NCBI RefSeq assembly: GCF_026342035.1
Contig: NZ_JAPENM010000006.1
Span: 124,001 to 188,000, forward strand
From: Aldersonia sp. NBC_00410
GTDB lineage: Bacteria > Actinomycetota > Actinomycetes > Mycobacteriales > Mycobacteriaceae
Length of the DNA stretch: 64,000 nt
Reading direction: 5' to 3'
Of this stretch, positions 36,001-43,956 are shown one piece after another. The position numbers were made by a program, and so were the translations under genes. Below the pieces are notes generated by a model that ran no database searches, was not told the DNA's origin, and saw only the letters and a list, made by a program, of their open reading frames with translations. The first letter of the stretch is position 1, and every line of letters starts with the position of its first letter.

Positions 36001-36468
36001 ACCCGGCTGCTCGATCTCGACGAATTGCCCGGTGCCGCCGATACCGGAGCGAGTTCGGATGCGGACCTGTCCCGGTTGCAGAATGCGTTTCTGGAATCGA
36101 AGTGGGCCAACCGCAGTCCCGTCGAGGTGGAGGTGCCGTTCGAGACCACCATCGGTGACACCGTCGTGCGAGGGCGGATGGACGCCGTGTTCGCCGAGTC
36201 GGACGGCGGCTGGACGGTCCTGGACTGGAAGACCGGCGCCGAGCCGAGCGCGGCCGAAGAGTCCACCGTCGCAGTCCAGTTGGCGGTGTATCGCCTGGCC
36301 TGGGCCCGACTGGTGGCTAGCCGCACCGGCGAGCCGGAAGCCACCGTGCTGGCCCAGGTGGGGGCGGCCTTCCATTACGTGCGCAGCAATCGCACGATCG
36401 CGCCGGCCGACCTCGCCGATGAGGACGGGCTGATCGCCTTGATCGACGCGGCGGTGCAGCAGCAGTAG
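33088..36468 (+). CDS. adnB: AdnB helicase-nuclease subunit
   Basis: Partner of AdnA, the main translocating motor. 1126 aa with Walker A VVAGAGAGKTETMAARVVW near 36, LLDEYQDTGHAQRVLL (Walker B), GDPMQSIYGWRGASAAN, VLTVHSAKGLEWEVV, YVALTRTERALYVSG, and a C-terminal PD-(D/E)xK nuclease with VLDWKTGAEPS plus the upstream RGTAFHAWVERRF. Both nuclease catalytic D-x-K elements are intact, so double-strand resection should be functional. ATGA overlap with adnA keeps the subunits equimolar. Confidence 0.95.
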   Translation: MSRAQPKVGPVELARALGQPEPTPEQQAVIAAPPGPTLVVAGAGAGKTETMAARVVWMVANGFVEPDQVLGLTFTRKAAQQLGVRIRARLSRLAGSPLVTELDPSGRLREVITASDPEISTYHSYAGRLLGEHGLLLPIEPAATLLSETQLWQFTHRLVAAWDGELDTERTPATITEAVLALSGQLAEHLVEPADLREAYTELDKLVHTLPPGPGKRGAPTRVLLDIVDAQKERVSLLPMVTRLATELRARGLLDYGSQMSLAARLADEHPDVGAAQRQRFRLVLLDEYQDTGHAQRVLLSALFGGAVDKRLSVTAVGDPMQSIYGWRGASAANLPRFATDFPCAPGKPAHTLPLMTSWRNPAEALVLANRVAEPLRSGAVQVAALRPKPDAGPGTVALALTDTVADEREWIAERIAEEYAAAAAREQGPPTAAVLVRRNSDSAPIAEAIRAKGIPVEIVGLGGLLGTPEVADVVAMLRLIADPTAGSAAMRVLTGARWQLGITDIAALSRRARELSIRQPPASAEIHDAAELRAALTAAVPADHTEQAGLADAIADPGPAQQYSAAGHTRIRALGKELAALRERIAQPLTELVADVERTIGIGIEAQARRTSGGAGREHLDAFADVVAGYATDPAATVTGLLAFFDAAESIENGLEPGEVEVAADRVQVLTVHSAKGLEWEVVAVPHVVRGVFPSGVASGTWLGALGELPPSLRGDRVREGERTDGVPVLDLDGIGDRAGLEQAIKQHKEALARRRHDEDRRLFYVALTRTERALYVSGHHWGETGAEPKGPSEFLLDLAAAIAEADEWAESGARGGPARVGTVLRWDPAPEPGTLNPFTEHPVSAQWPRDPVGTRRTALLSGAAAVRAALDDLPTTDPESPNAGPTDDPVSDDPDNWAADVDALLAERANTSDVRSEVVLPQQLSVSQLVELRAGKLADRLRRPLPYPPNPFARRGTAFHAWVERRFGATRLLDLDELPGAADTGASSDADLSRLQNAFLESKWANRSPVEVEVPFETTIGDTVVRGRMDAVFAESDGGWTVLDWKTGAEPSAAEESTVAVQLAVYRLAWARLVASRTGEPEATVLAQVGAAFHYVRSNRTIAPADLADEDGLIALIDAAVQQQ

Positions 36469-36479
36469 CCGGCAGGCCG

Positions 36480-36890
36480 TCAGCGCGCGTTGCGGTGCAC
36501 CGAGAGCGCGGCGGCGATCATCGGGATCTGCAGCGGCAGGCGGGCAATCACCGCCGCCTTCACGAACTTGTTCGTGTTCGGGTTGCGCGTCCGGTCCACC
36601 GCCATCTGCACATTGGCCGGGAAGACCGAGACGAATAGTGCGACTGCGGCGAGGGCGCCGACCTTGCGGGTCTTGGGTGCGGCGAGTGCGCCGGCCACCG
36701 CGATCTCCGCCACACCCGAGGCATAGGTGTAGGTCCGTGCGGAGCCGGGAAGCGCCGGCGGCACGATCGAATCGAATGGCTTCGGTGCCACGAAATGCAG
36801 CACGCCCATGCCGAACAGCGCCGTGGCCATCCGGATCGCGCCGCGATTGGCCGCGGCGCCGGCGCGCTCGACCGGCAGTTGACTTGTCAT
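36480..36890 (-). CDS. DoxX-family small membrane protein
   Basis: A 136-aa protein with four membrane helices, beginning ATALFGMGVLHFVAPKPFDS and including TYASGVAEIAVAGALAAPKT, as in DoxX/DoxD-like proteins. Convergent with adnB (11 nt apart) and divergent from the K+ channel gene. No cofactor ligand is evident. Family members are linked to redox or sulfur metabolism, but this cannot be read from the sequence. Confidence 0.75.
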   Translation of the reverse strand: MTSQLPVERAGAAANRGAIRMATALFGMGVLHFVAPKPFDSIVPPALPGSARTYTYASGVAEIAVAGALAAPKTRKVGALAAVALFVSVFPANVQMAVDRTRNPNTNKFVKAAVIARLPLQIPMIAAALSVHRNAR

Positions 36891-37016
36891 GGGTTCACTG
36901 TGCCACTTCGGCGCCCGGCACGGCATCCGTCGAGGTCGGCGACCCGACGGATTCGTTATCACTGAATGTCTGCACCTGTGCTGCCTTCGGGACACGAGCC
37001 GACTAGGCTCCTGCCG

Positions 37017-37070
37017 ATGTCTGCGAATGTGATGGCCGCGACGAGCCGCGAGACGCGCGATGAGCGGTAG
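37017..37070 (+). CDS. 17-codon leader ORF overlapping the channel start
   Basis: ATG 37017 lies 7 nt after TAGGCT (37004-37009), so its transcript would be leaderless. It encodes MSANVMAATSRETRDER and its TAG overlaps the channel ATG at 37060 by 11 nt in another frame. The downstream ATG has no clear ribosome binding site, so ribosomes ending here could restart on the channel gene. Inferred from layout only. Confidence 0.45.
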   Translation: MSANVMAATSRETRDER

Positions 37071-38124
37071 GCTCGCGCGGTTCCGCGACTTCGACCGACT
37101 CACCGAGCGGCCCGTCTTCGCACTCGTCGGAATTCTGCGTATTCCGGAAATCGAGACGTCCCCAGCCCGGGCGATCGCCAAGCGAATGGGCCTGGCGCTG
37201 TCCCTGCTGTTGATCGCCGCGACCATTGTGTACATCGACCGCGGCGGGTACCGGGACGCTCAGGGAAACGAACTCTCCTTCCTGGACGCCTTCTACTACG
37301 CGACGGTCTCACTCTCGACCACCGGCTACGGCGACATCACACCAATCACCCCGGGCGCCCGGTTGATCAACATCCTCATCATCACCCCGCTACGGATCTT
37401 CTTCCTCGTCCTGCTGGTCGGCACGACGCTAGCTGTGCTCACAGAGCGGTCCCGGCAGGCATTCAAAATTCAGCGATGGAGGCGCACCGTGCGCAATCAC
37501 ACCGTGGTCGTCGGCTACGGCACCAAGGGCCGCAAGGCGATCGAAGCCATGCTCGGCGACGGCATCTCCCCCGGCGACATCGTCGTCGTCGACACCGACC
37601 CGGCGGTACTGGAATCCGCGTCGAGCGCGGGCCTGGTCACGGTCGCTGGTTCGGCGACCCGCTCGGATGTGCTGCGGCTGACCGGTGCCCAACATGCGTC
37701 GGCGATCATCGTGGCAACCAACCGCGACGACACCGCAGTGCTGGTGACGCTGACCGCGCGCGAGATCGCGCCGAAGGCGAAGATCGTGGTCGCCATTCGG
37801 GAAAGCGACAACACACATTTGGCCCGGCAATCGGGTGCCGATTCGGTGGTCGTGTCGTCGGAGACCGCCGGACGGCTCCTCGGCATCGCGACGAGCACAC
37901 CGAGTGTCGTCGAAATGGTCGAGGACCTGCTCACCCCCGAAGCCGGATTCGCGATCGCCGAACGCGAAGTGGAACCGGAGGAGGTCGGCGGTTCGCCGCG
38001 CCACCTGCGCGACATCGTGCTCGGCGTAGTGCGCGACGGCGAGTTGGTCCGGGTGGGCGAGGCCACCGTGGACGCGGTCGAGCAGGGCGACATGTTGCTC
38101 TACATCAAGCGCGTCGCCGGCTGA
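37060..38124 (+). CDS. TrkA/RCK-type potassium channel
   Basis: A 354-aa two-helix K+ channel fused to RCK domains. First membrane helix near 44-60 (MGLALSLLLIAATIVYI), pore with selectivity filter LSTTGYGDITP near 88-98, second helix near 108-131, then TrkA-N (HTVVVGYGTKGRKAIEAML, Rossmann GxGxxG) and TrkA-C (residues ~275-354). The Asp ending VVVDTD suggests NAD(H) binding. It keeps the mycobacterial order next to adnB and nudC. Its expression may be coupled to the short leader ORF. Confidence 0.92.
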   Translation: MSGRLARFRDFDRLTERPVFALVGILRIPEIETSPARAIAKRMGLALSLLLIAATIVYIDRGGYRDAQGNELSFLDAFYYATVSLSTTGYGDITPITPGARLINILIITPLRIFFLVLLVGTTLAVLTERSRQAFKIQRWRRTVRNHTVVVGYGTKGRKAIEAMLGDGISPGDIVVVDTDPAVLESASSAGLVTVAGSATRSDVLRLTGAQHASAIIVATNRDDTAVLVTLTAREIAPKAKIVVAIRESDNTHLARQSGADSVVVSSETAGRLLGIATSTPSVVEMVEDLLTPEAGFAIAEREVEPEEVGGSPRHLRDIVLGVVRDGELVRVGEATVDAVEQGDMLLYIKRVAG

Positions 38125-38161
38125 TACATCCGGCCGCGAGCCGGACGCTAGGGTCGGAGTC

Positions 38162-39076
38162 GTGTCGGACTTCGAGCTCATCGAGATGCCCCGTCTGTCC
38201 CGCTCGACTCTCGACCGGGCCGCGGAATTGCGCGGCAATCCGGAAGTGCTGAAAGAGGGCTGGCCCACGGCGAAGCTGTTGCGCGTCAATCGGCGCGGGC
38301 AGGTCCGGGTAGCCGGTGCCGATCTGGATTTCGACGACGCGATCGAGTTCGCCGCCGAACCCCCGGGCAATGCCGTCTTCCTCGGCGTCGACGGGAACCG
38401 GCACATCTGGGCCGTGCGGGTGCCCGAGCTCGAGCCCGAACCCGATGGCAAGCTGCACGATCTGCGGATCGTCGGCGCCCAGCTCGACGACACCAGCGCC
38501 GGCATCCTCACCACAGCGATCGCCTTGCTGAATTGGCACGACTCGGCCGCGCACAGCTCGCTGGACGGGGGTACCAGTACCGCGGCCAACGGCGGCTGGT
38601 CGCGAATCAGCGCGACACTCGGCCACGAGGAGTTCCCGCGCACGGATCCCGCGGTGATCTGCCTGGTGCACGACGGCGGCGACCGGGTGCTGCTCGCTCG
38701 TCAGCACTCGTGGCCCGAGCGGATGTTCTCGATCCTCGCCGGGTTCGTCGAAGCGGGCGAGTCGTTCGAGGCGTGCGTGGCCAGGGAGATGCGCGAAGAA
38801 GTCGGGGTCGACGTCACCGACATCCGCTACCTGGGGAGTCAGCCGTGGCCGTTCCCGCGCTCGGTGATGATCGGGTTCGCCGCCAAGGCGGATCCCGCGC
38901 AGCCGTTGGCGTTCTCGGACGGGGAGATCGGCGAGGCGCACTGGTTCACCCGCGCCGAGGTACGCGCGGCGCTCGAACTCGGCGACTGGACGTCGAACGC
39001 GGACAGCAGGCTGCTGTTGCCGGGTTCGATTTCGATCGCCCGAGGTATCGTCTCGTCCTGGGCTGCACACGATTGA
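38162..39076 (+). CDS. nudC: NADH pyrophosphatase / deNADding enzyme NudC
   Basis: Nudix hydrolase that cleaves NADH to NMNH and AMP and removes NAD caps from RNA. The Nudix box GFVEAGESFEACVAREMREE-VGV near 195-217 is complete and the NudC signature SQPWPFPRS follows 12 residues on. Between the N-terminal domain and EEFPRTDPAVI, where most NudC proteins have a four-Cys zinc ribbon, this protein has SSLDGGTSTAANGGWSRIS with no cysteine. GTG start stands 7 nt after TAGGGT (leaderless). 304 aa. Confidence 0.92.
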   Translation: MSDFELIEMPRLSRSTLDRAAELRGNPEVLKEGWPTAKLLRVNRRGQVRVAGADLDFDDAIEFAAEPPGNAVFLGVDGNRHIWAVRVPELEPEPDGKLHDLRIVGAQLDDTSAGILTTAIALLNWHDSAAHSSLDGGTSTAANGGWSRISATLGHEEFPRTDPAVICLVHDGGDRVLLARQHSWPERMFSILAGFVEAGESFEACVAREMREEVGVDVTDIRYLGSQPWPFPRSVMIGFAAKADPAQPLAFSDGEIGEAHWFTRAEVRAALELGDWTSNADSRLLLPGSISIARGIVSSWAAHD

Positions 39077-39077
39077 A

Positions 39078-39100
39078 CCCTCCGGGGGTTACCCGGAGGG
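39078..39100. terminator. terminator between nudC and mrx1
   Basis: CCCTCCGGG, loop GGTTA, CCCGGAGGG directly after the nudC stop codon, between convergent genes. No T-tract; typical GC-rich actinobacterial hairpin. Confidence 0.7.
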
Positions 39101-39129
39101 TCGTGCCGAGGTCTACAGGCGTTTCGGGA

Positions 39130-39384
39130 CTAGATGCCCGAGAGGATCTTCTTGACCGTCGCCAGGCTCGGGTTGGTCGCGGTGCTGCCGTCGGCGAACT
39201 TTAGCGTCGGCACCACATGGTTGCCACCGTTCACGCTGCCGACGAAATCGGCCGAGGCCGGATCCAGCTCGATATCGACCTCCGCGTAGCTGATCCCCGC
39301 TTCGGTGAGCTGGGTCTTCAGCCGACGGCAGTAGCCACACCAGGTGGTCGAATACATCGTCACATCGGGTTCGGTCGTAGTCAC
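39130..39384 (-). CDS. mrx1: mycoredoxin-1
   Basis: 84-aa glutaredoxin-fold enzyme that reduces mycothiol mixed disulphides. Active site MYSTTWCGYCRRLK carries the CGYC motif of mycobacterial Mrx1; HVVPTLKFADG has the cis-proline and GSVNGGN the thiol-cofactor binding part. The GTG start matches the known N terminus. A SigH-type promoter ends about 10 nt before the start codon, so the mRNA would have almost no leader. Convergent with nudC, divergent from uvrD2. Confidence 0.93.
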   Translation of the reverse strand: MTTTEPDVTMYSTTWCGYCRRLKTQLTEAGISYAEVDIELDPASADFVGSVNGGNHVVPTLKFADGSTATNPSLATVKKILSGI

Positions 39385-39393
39385 GAACGTATC

Positions 39394-39421
39394 CAACACC
39401 GCATCCGCGGAACGTGTTCCC
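39394..39421 (-). promoter_or_regulatory. SigH-type promoter of mrx1
   Basis: On the minus strand GGGAAC (39421-39416), 18 nt, GTTG (39397-39394): sequence and spacing equal the sigH promoter candidate. The expected start of transcription falls within a few nt of the mrx1 GTG. Thiol-stress control of mycoredoxin by SigR/SigH fits the known regulon. Confidence 0.65.
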
Positions 39422-39487
39422 GTTCTGCGAATCGATGAGAGGTAGGTCACGCAACGGTCGCACGCTCTCACAGACCGGCCCCTCAAC

Positions 39488-39546
39488 ATCGACTGAACGG
39501 AACCGTTCATTCGATCCAATCGACTGAACGGTTCCGTTCAGTCGGA
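39488..39546. repeat. 59-bp palindromic element, copy 2
   Basis: Same architecture as 13697-13755: two 28-bp palindromes around a 3-nt centre (CCA here). One arm has CATTCGAT for CAGTCGAT and the right edge reads GTCGGA for GTCGAT. Lies in the divergent region between mrx1 and uvrD2. Confidence 0.93.
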
Positions 39547-39607
39547 GAACCCAGGGTGCGTCGTGCAAGCGGGTGCGGTGCCGTGCAGGCTGTCGTAGGC
39601 CGCTGCC

Positions 39608-41755
39608 ATGATGGACGGCGTGCCAGCCGACGCGACCGTTCTCGGACTCGACCCGCAGCAGACCGCCGCCGTCCAGGCGCCGCGCGGGCCGGTGTGCATT
39701 CTTGCCGGTGCAGGCACCGGCAAGACCCGCACCGTCACCCACCGCATCGGCCATCTCGTCGAACACGGCCACGTAGCGCCGGGGCAGGTGCTCGCGGTGA
39801 CGTTCACCGCCAGGGCCGCGGGGGAGTTGCGTTCGCGGCTGAAGGGCCTCGGCCTCGGTGGGGCGGCCAACCAGGTGCAGGCCCGCACCTTCCACGCCGC
39901 GGCACTGCGCCAGCTGCGCTACTTCTGGCGCCAGGTCGTCGGCGACCTCGAATGGGAGCTGATCGACAGCAAGTTCCCGCTCGTCGGGCGCGCGGCCGGG
40001 CGCGTGGGCCTTCCCACCAGCACGGACAGCGTCCGCGACCTCGCGAGTGAAATCGAATGGGCGAAGGCGTCGCTGATCATGCCGGAGAACTACGCGGCCG
40101 AGGCGGCGCGGCGCGGGCGCGAGACCCCGGCGGACCCGGAAAAGGTCGCCGCCGTCTACGACCGCTACGAGGCGGCCAAGCGCGGCGAGACGATGCTGCT
40201 CGACTTCGACGACCTGTTGCTGCACACCGCGGCCGCGCTCGAGGATCACGCGGCCGTGGCCGCCGAATTCCGCGACCGCTACCGGTGTTTCGTGGTCGAC
40301 GAGTACCAGGACGTGACGCCGCTGCAGCAGCGGGTGCTCGACGCCTGGGTTGGCGACCGCGACGATCTCACGGTCGTCGGTGACGCCAACCAGACCATCT
40401 ACTCCTTCACCGGCGCCATGCCCAAGTACCTGCTGGAATTCACCCGCAGGTACCCGAACGCGACGATGGTCCGGCTCGAGCGCGACTATCGCTCCACGCC
40501 GCAGGTGGTGTCGCTGGCCAACCGGGTGATCGGGTCGGCGCGCGGCCGGATCGCGGGTATGCGGCTCGAACTGATCGGGCAGCGCCCCGACGGACCAGAG
40601 CCGACGTTCGCCGAGCACGACGACGAGCCCGCCGAGGCAGCGGCGGTGGTCCGTTCGATCGAACGGTTGATCGCGGCCGGTACCGCTCCGGCGGAAATCG
40701 CCGTGCTGTACCGCATCAACGCACAGTCCGAGGCCTATGAGCAGGCCCTCACCGAGCGCAACATTGCCTACCAGGTGCGCGGTGGGGAGGGGTTCTTCAC
40801 GCGACCCGAGGTGCGTCAGGCGGTGAATCTGCTGCGCCAGCAGGGCGCTCGGGGCGATCTCCCGGACGCCCGCGGAGACGACCTCGTGCAGTTGGTTCGG
40901 GCGGTGCTGGCCTCGATCGGGCTCACTGCCGAGGAGCCCGCGGGCGTACAGGCGCGTGAGCGACGCGCGTCGCTGCTCGCATTGGTCGAGCTGACCGCCG
41001 AACTTGCCGAGCACGACCCCGACATCGACCTGCCGAATTTGCTGCGCGAACTGGCCGCCCGCGCCGAATCACGTCACCCACCCGTCGTGCAGGGCGTCAC
41101 GCTGGCATCGCTGCACGCCGCAAAGGGCCTGGAGTGGGACGCGGTCTTCCTGGTCGGGCTGGCCGACGGCACGGTGCCGATCAGCCACGTGCTCGGCGAC
41201 GGCGGTTCGGTCGCCGATTGGGAGGCACTCGAGGAGGAGCGGCGGCTGCTCTACGTCGGCGTCACCCGAGCACGCGAACACCTGGGTCTGTCCTGGGCGC
41301 TGGCCCGCAACGAGGGCGGCCGCAAGTCGCGGCGCCGATCCCGGTTTCTGCACGGGCTTGTCCCGGACGATTCGCCGGCGTCGCGGATCGCCGAGCCGGA
41401 CAAGGGTGCCCGCAAACGCAAGCGGCCCACGTGCCGGGTGTGCGGCAAGCTGCTCATCGGTACGAGCGCGACGATGCTCGGACGCTGTGCGGAGTGCCCG
41501 TCCAATGTCGACGACGAACTGCTCGTCGCACTTCGGGCTTGGCGCAAACGGAAGTCGCAGGAGATGGACGTGCCCGCCTACGTGGTGTTCAGCGACAACA
41601 CGCTGACCGCGATCGCCGAGCAGCAACCCGGCGACGACAGTGCCCTGGTGGCGATTCCCGGAATCGGCGCCAAGAAACTGGAGTGGTTCGGTGCCGACGT
41701 TCTCGCTGTGGTGCGCGGTGAGCAGCCGGACGGCGCACCCGAGCTACCGCTGTAG
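39608..41755 (+). CDS. uvrD2: UvrD2 superfamily I DNA helicase
   Basis: 3'-to-5' DNA helicase (715 aa) essential in M. tuberculosis. Walker [18 protein letters not shown] near 32, [17 protein letters not shown] (Walker B), [31 protein letters not shown] and [17 protein letters not shown]. The UvrD2-specific tetracysteine motif follows ([15 protein letters not shown], about 608-628), then an HRDC domain ([20 protein letters not shown]). Two ATG codons, 39608 and 39611, are both possible. Divergent from mrx1, upstream of whiB7 on the same strand. Confidence 0.93.
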   Translation: MMDGVPADATVLGLDPQQTAAVQAPRGPVCILAGAGTGKTRTVTHRIGHLVEHGHVAPGQVLAVTFTARAAGELRSRLKGLGLGGAANQVQARTFHAAALRQLRYFWRQVVGDLEWELIDSKFPLVGRAAGRVGLPTSTDSVRDLASEIEWAKASLIMPENYAAEAARRGRETPADPEKVAAVYDRYEAAKRGETMLLDFDDLLLHTAAALEDHAAVAAEFRDRYRCFVVDEYQDVTPLQQRVLDAWVGDRDDLTVVGDANQTIYSFTGAMPKYLLEFTRRYPNATMVRLERDYRSTPQVVSLANRVIGSARGRIAGMRLELIGQRPDGPEPTFAEHDDEPAEAAAVVRSIERLIAAGTAPAEIAVLYRINAQSEAYEQALTERNIAYQVRGGEGFFTRPEVRQAVNLLRQQGARGDLPDARGDDLVQLVRAVLASIGLTAEEPAGVQARERRASLLALVELTAELAEHDPDIDLPNLLRELAARAESRHPPVVQGVTLASLHAAKGLEWDAVFLVGLADGTVPISHVLGDGGSVADWEALEEERRLLYVGVTRAREHLGLSWALARNEGGRKSRRRSRFLHGLVPDDSPASRIAEPDKGARKRKRPTCRVCGKLLIGTSATMLGRCAECPSNVDDELLVALRAWRKRKSQEMDVPAYVVFSDNTLTAIAEQQPGDDSALVAIPGIGAKKLEWFGADVLAVVRGEQPDGAPELPL

Positions 41756-41808
41756 CGGCCGTGCCCCCGACTGCGGGACCGGGTGCATAACCGCAGGTGA
41801 AAAATAGG

Positions 41809-41838
41809 TTGTGTGCGCCAGGGCCGGTTGCCTATCCT
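41809..41838 (+). promoter_or_regulatory. whiB7 promoter candidate
   Basis: TTGTGT (41809-41814), 18-nt spacer, TATCCT (41833-41838), with an AAAAATA tract just upstream. It precedes the leader ORF by about 80 nt. WhiB7 is known to activate its own SigA-type promoter; AT-rich DNA near the core is part of the known target. Confidence 0.5.
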
Positions 41839-41921
41839 GGTATGCAACGCGCCGCACATGCGCGTGCCCGGTCAAAGCCACGGCGGGCAGCAACGGCGAT
41901 ACGAAACGGAGGTGCGATCCA

Positions 41922-42089
41922 ATGAGGATGCTCGAACTCGGCGCAATCAGCGCTGCATCCATTCGTGCCGCCGCAGGGGCAGCAAATGCCCTTGCCGCAC
42001 CGGCATTCATCGCCGCCGATGCAGTAGCCCGTCCGCGCATCACTGCGTCCGCTTCCGTGCGGGGGATCAGAGACCGAGTACCTCGGTAA
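41922..42089 (+). CDS. whiB7 leader peptide (uORF)
   Basis: A 55-codon ORF with a strong GGAGGTG ribosome binding site. It starts MRMLELGAISAASIRAAAGA and is rich in Ala, Arg and Ile, and ends 13 nt before the attenuator hairpin and 129 nt before whiB7. Translated leader ORFs plus a terminator control mycobacterial whiB7: ribosome-targeting drugs stall the leader ribosome and let transcription through. Role inferred from that parallel. Confidence 0.7.
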   Translation: MRMLELGAISAASIRAAAGAANALAAPAFIAADAVARPRITASASVRGIRDRVPR

Positions 42090-42102
42090 TTCACCCCCAT
42101 TC

Positions 42103-42142
42103 AGGCCACGGATCGCGGACCGCGAACCGTGGCCTTCGTTTT
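42103..42142 (+). terminator. whiB7 transcription attenuator
   Basis: AGGCCACGG (42103-42111), inner stem TCGCG-GAC-CGCGA, CCGTGGCCT (42127-42135), then TCGTTTT. The stem has one A-A mismatch. It sits after the leader ORF and before the whiB7 gene, where it must be passed for whiB7 to be made. Confidence 0.8.
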
Positions 42143-42218
42143 GGAACCTGATCGTCCGCAACGAAATCTCCCGGTTCGTCCAGTCCGACCAACCCGTCGA
42201 ACGAACGAGGAGAACGAC

Positions 42219-42536
42219 ATGTCCAGCGCGACATCCCGCGTGACATGCCTGGACCGGGCCGAATTACACACCGCCACAAGCGCTTCGGCCTCGCCCACCA
42301 GATCTGCCCTGCCGTGCCGTCGGTCGGAGGATCCCGACCTGTGGTTCGCCGAGCGGCCCGACCAGCTCGAGCAGGCCAAGGCGCTCTGCGGACCATGCCC
42401 GATCCGTGAGCGGTGCCTGCGGGCCGCCCTCGATCGGGAAGAGCCGTGGGGCGTTTGGGGTGGCGAGATACTCGACCAGGGCAACGTCATCACCCGCAAG
42501 CGGCCGCGAGGCAGACCACGCAAGGTCTGCGCCTGA
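42219..42536 (+). CDS. whiB7: WhiB7 intrinsic antibiotic-resistance regulator
   Basis: [4Fe-4S] Wbl protein that activates drug efflux, ribosome-modification and its own genes. 105 aa: cysteines in ALPCRRSEDPDLW and KALCGPCPIRERC, the turn PWGVWGGE, and the C-terminal AT-hook RGRPRK that distinguishes WhiB7. GAGGAG precedes the ATG. The promoter, leader ORF and attenuator upstream match the known induction by translation inhibitors. Order uvrD2-whiB7 as in mycobacteria. Confidence 0.95.
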   Translation: MSSATSRVTCLDRAELHTATSASASPTRSALPCRRSEDPDLWFAERPDQLEQAKALCGPCPIRERCLRAALDREEPWGVWGGEILDQGNVITRKRPRGRPRKVCA

Positions 42537-42540
42537 CTGC

Positions 42541-42574
42541 GCAAGCGTTTGCGCCCCCGCGCGCAAACGCTTGC
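42541..42574. terminator. bidirectional terminator between whiB7 and the ABC1 kinase gene
   Basis: GCAAGCGTTTGCGC and its perfect complement around a 6-nt loop; 14-bp stem starting 4 nt after the whiB7 stop and ending 6 nt before the convergent gene's stop. Confidence 0.85.
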
Positions 42575-42580
42575 GGCGGT

Positions 42581-43909
42581 TTACCCCTCGTGGATGGGCT
42601 CGTCCGCGAATCCGGGTAGCCAGTCCCGCATGATGCGCATGTACGGCGCCTCCGCATTGAGCTGCGCGCAGATACCGACCGAACCCATCAGCACCCGGAA
42701 GATCATCAGGTACTTCGGCGGCAGGTTGAGGGCGCGGGCGGTGCGGAACTGCTGGCTGTCGAATTCGGTGGCACTGCCCGCCGCGCGCTGCAGCCAGGAT
42801 CGTGTGAAGTGGAACGACTCGGCCTTGATCGGGTCGGTGAACGGCCTGAGATAGTCGTCGATCTCGCGGTCGGTCACGGTCCGCCCGGGGATCACAAAGT
42901 GGTTGTCGCGCAACAACTCGGTCAGCAAATCGAATTTCTCGTCGCGCGCGAGCCGGAGCATCTCGCCGAGTTCGCGCGGCAGACCGTTCGGCATCGGCGC
43001 ACACGCCCCGAAATCGATCACGCCCATACGCCCGTCGTCGAGCAGCATGAAATTGCCCGGATGCGGATCGCAATGCAACAGGCCCGCGACGGCCGGCGCC
43101 TGCACGTGGAACTGGGCGAGCAACGCGCCGGCACGGTTGCGCTCTTCCGGTGTGCCCTTCGCTATCACCGCCGACAGCGGTGTCGCGGAGAGCCATTCCG
43201 TGACAACCGTTTTCGGTGCGCTCGCGACCACCTTGGGAATCGAGTAATTGGGGTCGTCGGCGAAGGCCTTGGCGAAGGTGCGCTGATACTCCGCCTCGAT
43301 CCGGTAGTCGAGTTCCTCCTCGGTGCGTGCGGTGAGCTCGGCGAGGACGGGCCTGACGTCGGCGCCCGGCATCACCGTGGCGAACAGCCCGGTCATCCGG
43401 CTCAGCGTCTTCAAGTCCGCGCGCAGTGCTTCGTCCGCGCCCGGGTACTGCACCTTGACCGCCACAGCGCGGCCGTCCGACCACACCGCGCGGTGCACCT
43501 GACCGATGCTCGCCGAGGCCGCCGGAGTGTCGTCGAACGACTGGAATCGTTCGCGCCACCGCGTGCCGAGTTGCTGATCGAGCACGCGGTGCACGGATTT
43601 CGCCGGCAGCGGCGGCGCTTCGGACTGCAGTTTGGTCAGTGCGTCGCGATACGGCTCCGCGAACTCCTCGGGGATCGCGGCTTCCATCACGCTGAGCGCC
43701 TGGCCGAACTTCATCGCGCCGCCCTTGAGTTCGCCGAGCACCGTGAAGAGTTGCTCGGCGGCCCGCGCGGCGAGCGCGGCATCGATCTCGGTCCGATCGC
43801 CGCCGGCGAGCTTGCGACCGAATCCAACCGCAGCCCGGCCTGCTATGCCGAGCGGGATACTGGCGAGCTTGGCGTTTCGGGACCCCCGTTTGCGCTTAAT
43901 TTCCGACAC
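42581..43909 (-). CDS. ABC1 (UbiB/AarF-type) atypical kinase
   Basis: A 442-aa ABC1-family protein. The family-specific KGGAMKFGQ motif (KxGQ-type) is near residue 66, the Ala-rich nucleotide loop reads ASASIGQVHRA, the ATP-binding Lys is in AVAVKVQYPG, the catalytic loop is HCDPHPGNFMLL and the metal site VIDFGACAPM. The GTG (SEIKRKRGSRNAKLAS) matches the mycobacterial N terminus and is chosen over an ATG 17 codons upstream. Relatives regulate lipid-quinone pathways or act as ATPases; the substrate here is unknown. Convergent with whiB7. Confidence 0.87.
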   Translation of the reverse strand: MSEIKRKRGSRNAKLASIPLGIAGRAAVGFGRKLAGGDRTEIDAALAARAAEQLFTVLGELKGGAMKFGQALSVMEAAIPEEFAEPYRDALTKLQSEAPPLPAKSVHRVLDQQLGTRWRERFQSFDDTPAASASIGQVHRAVWSDGRAVAVKVQYPGADEALRADLKTLSRMTGLFATVMPGADVRPVLAELTARTEEELDYRIEAEYQRTFAKAFADDPNYSIPKVVASAPKTVVTEWLSATPLSAVIAKGTPEERNRAGALLAQFHVQAPAVAGLLHCDPHPGNFMLLDDGRMGVIDFGACAPMPNGLPRELGEMLRLARDEKFDLLTELLRDNHFVIPGRTVTDREIDDYLRPFTDPIKAESFHFTRSWLQRAAGSATEFDSQQFRTARALNLPPKYLMIFRVLMGSVGICAQLNAEAPYMRIMRDWLPGFADEPIHEG

Positions 43910-43956
43910 CTCACCATGATGGCTGACGTTCGCGGGCAATGTGGACGTGGCCTGCC

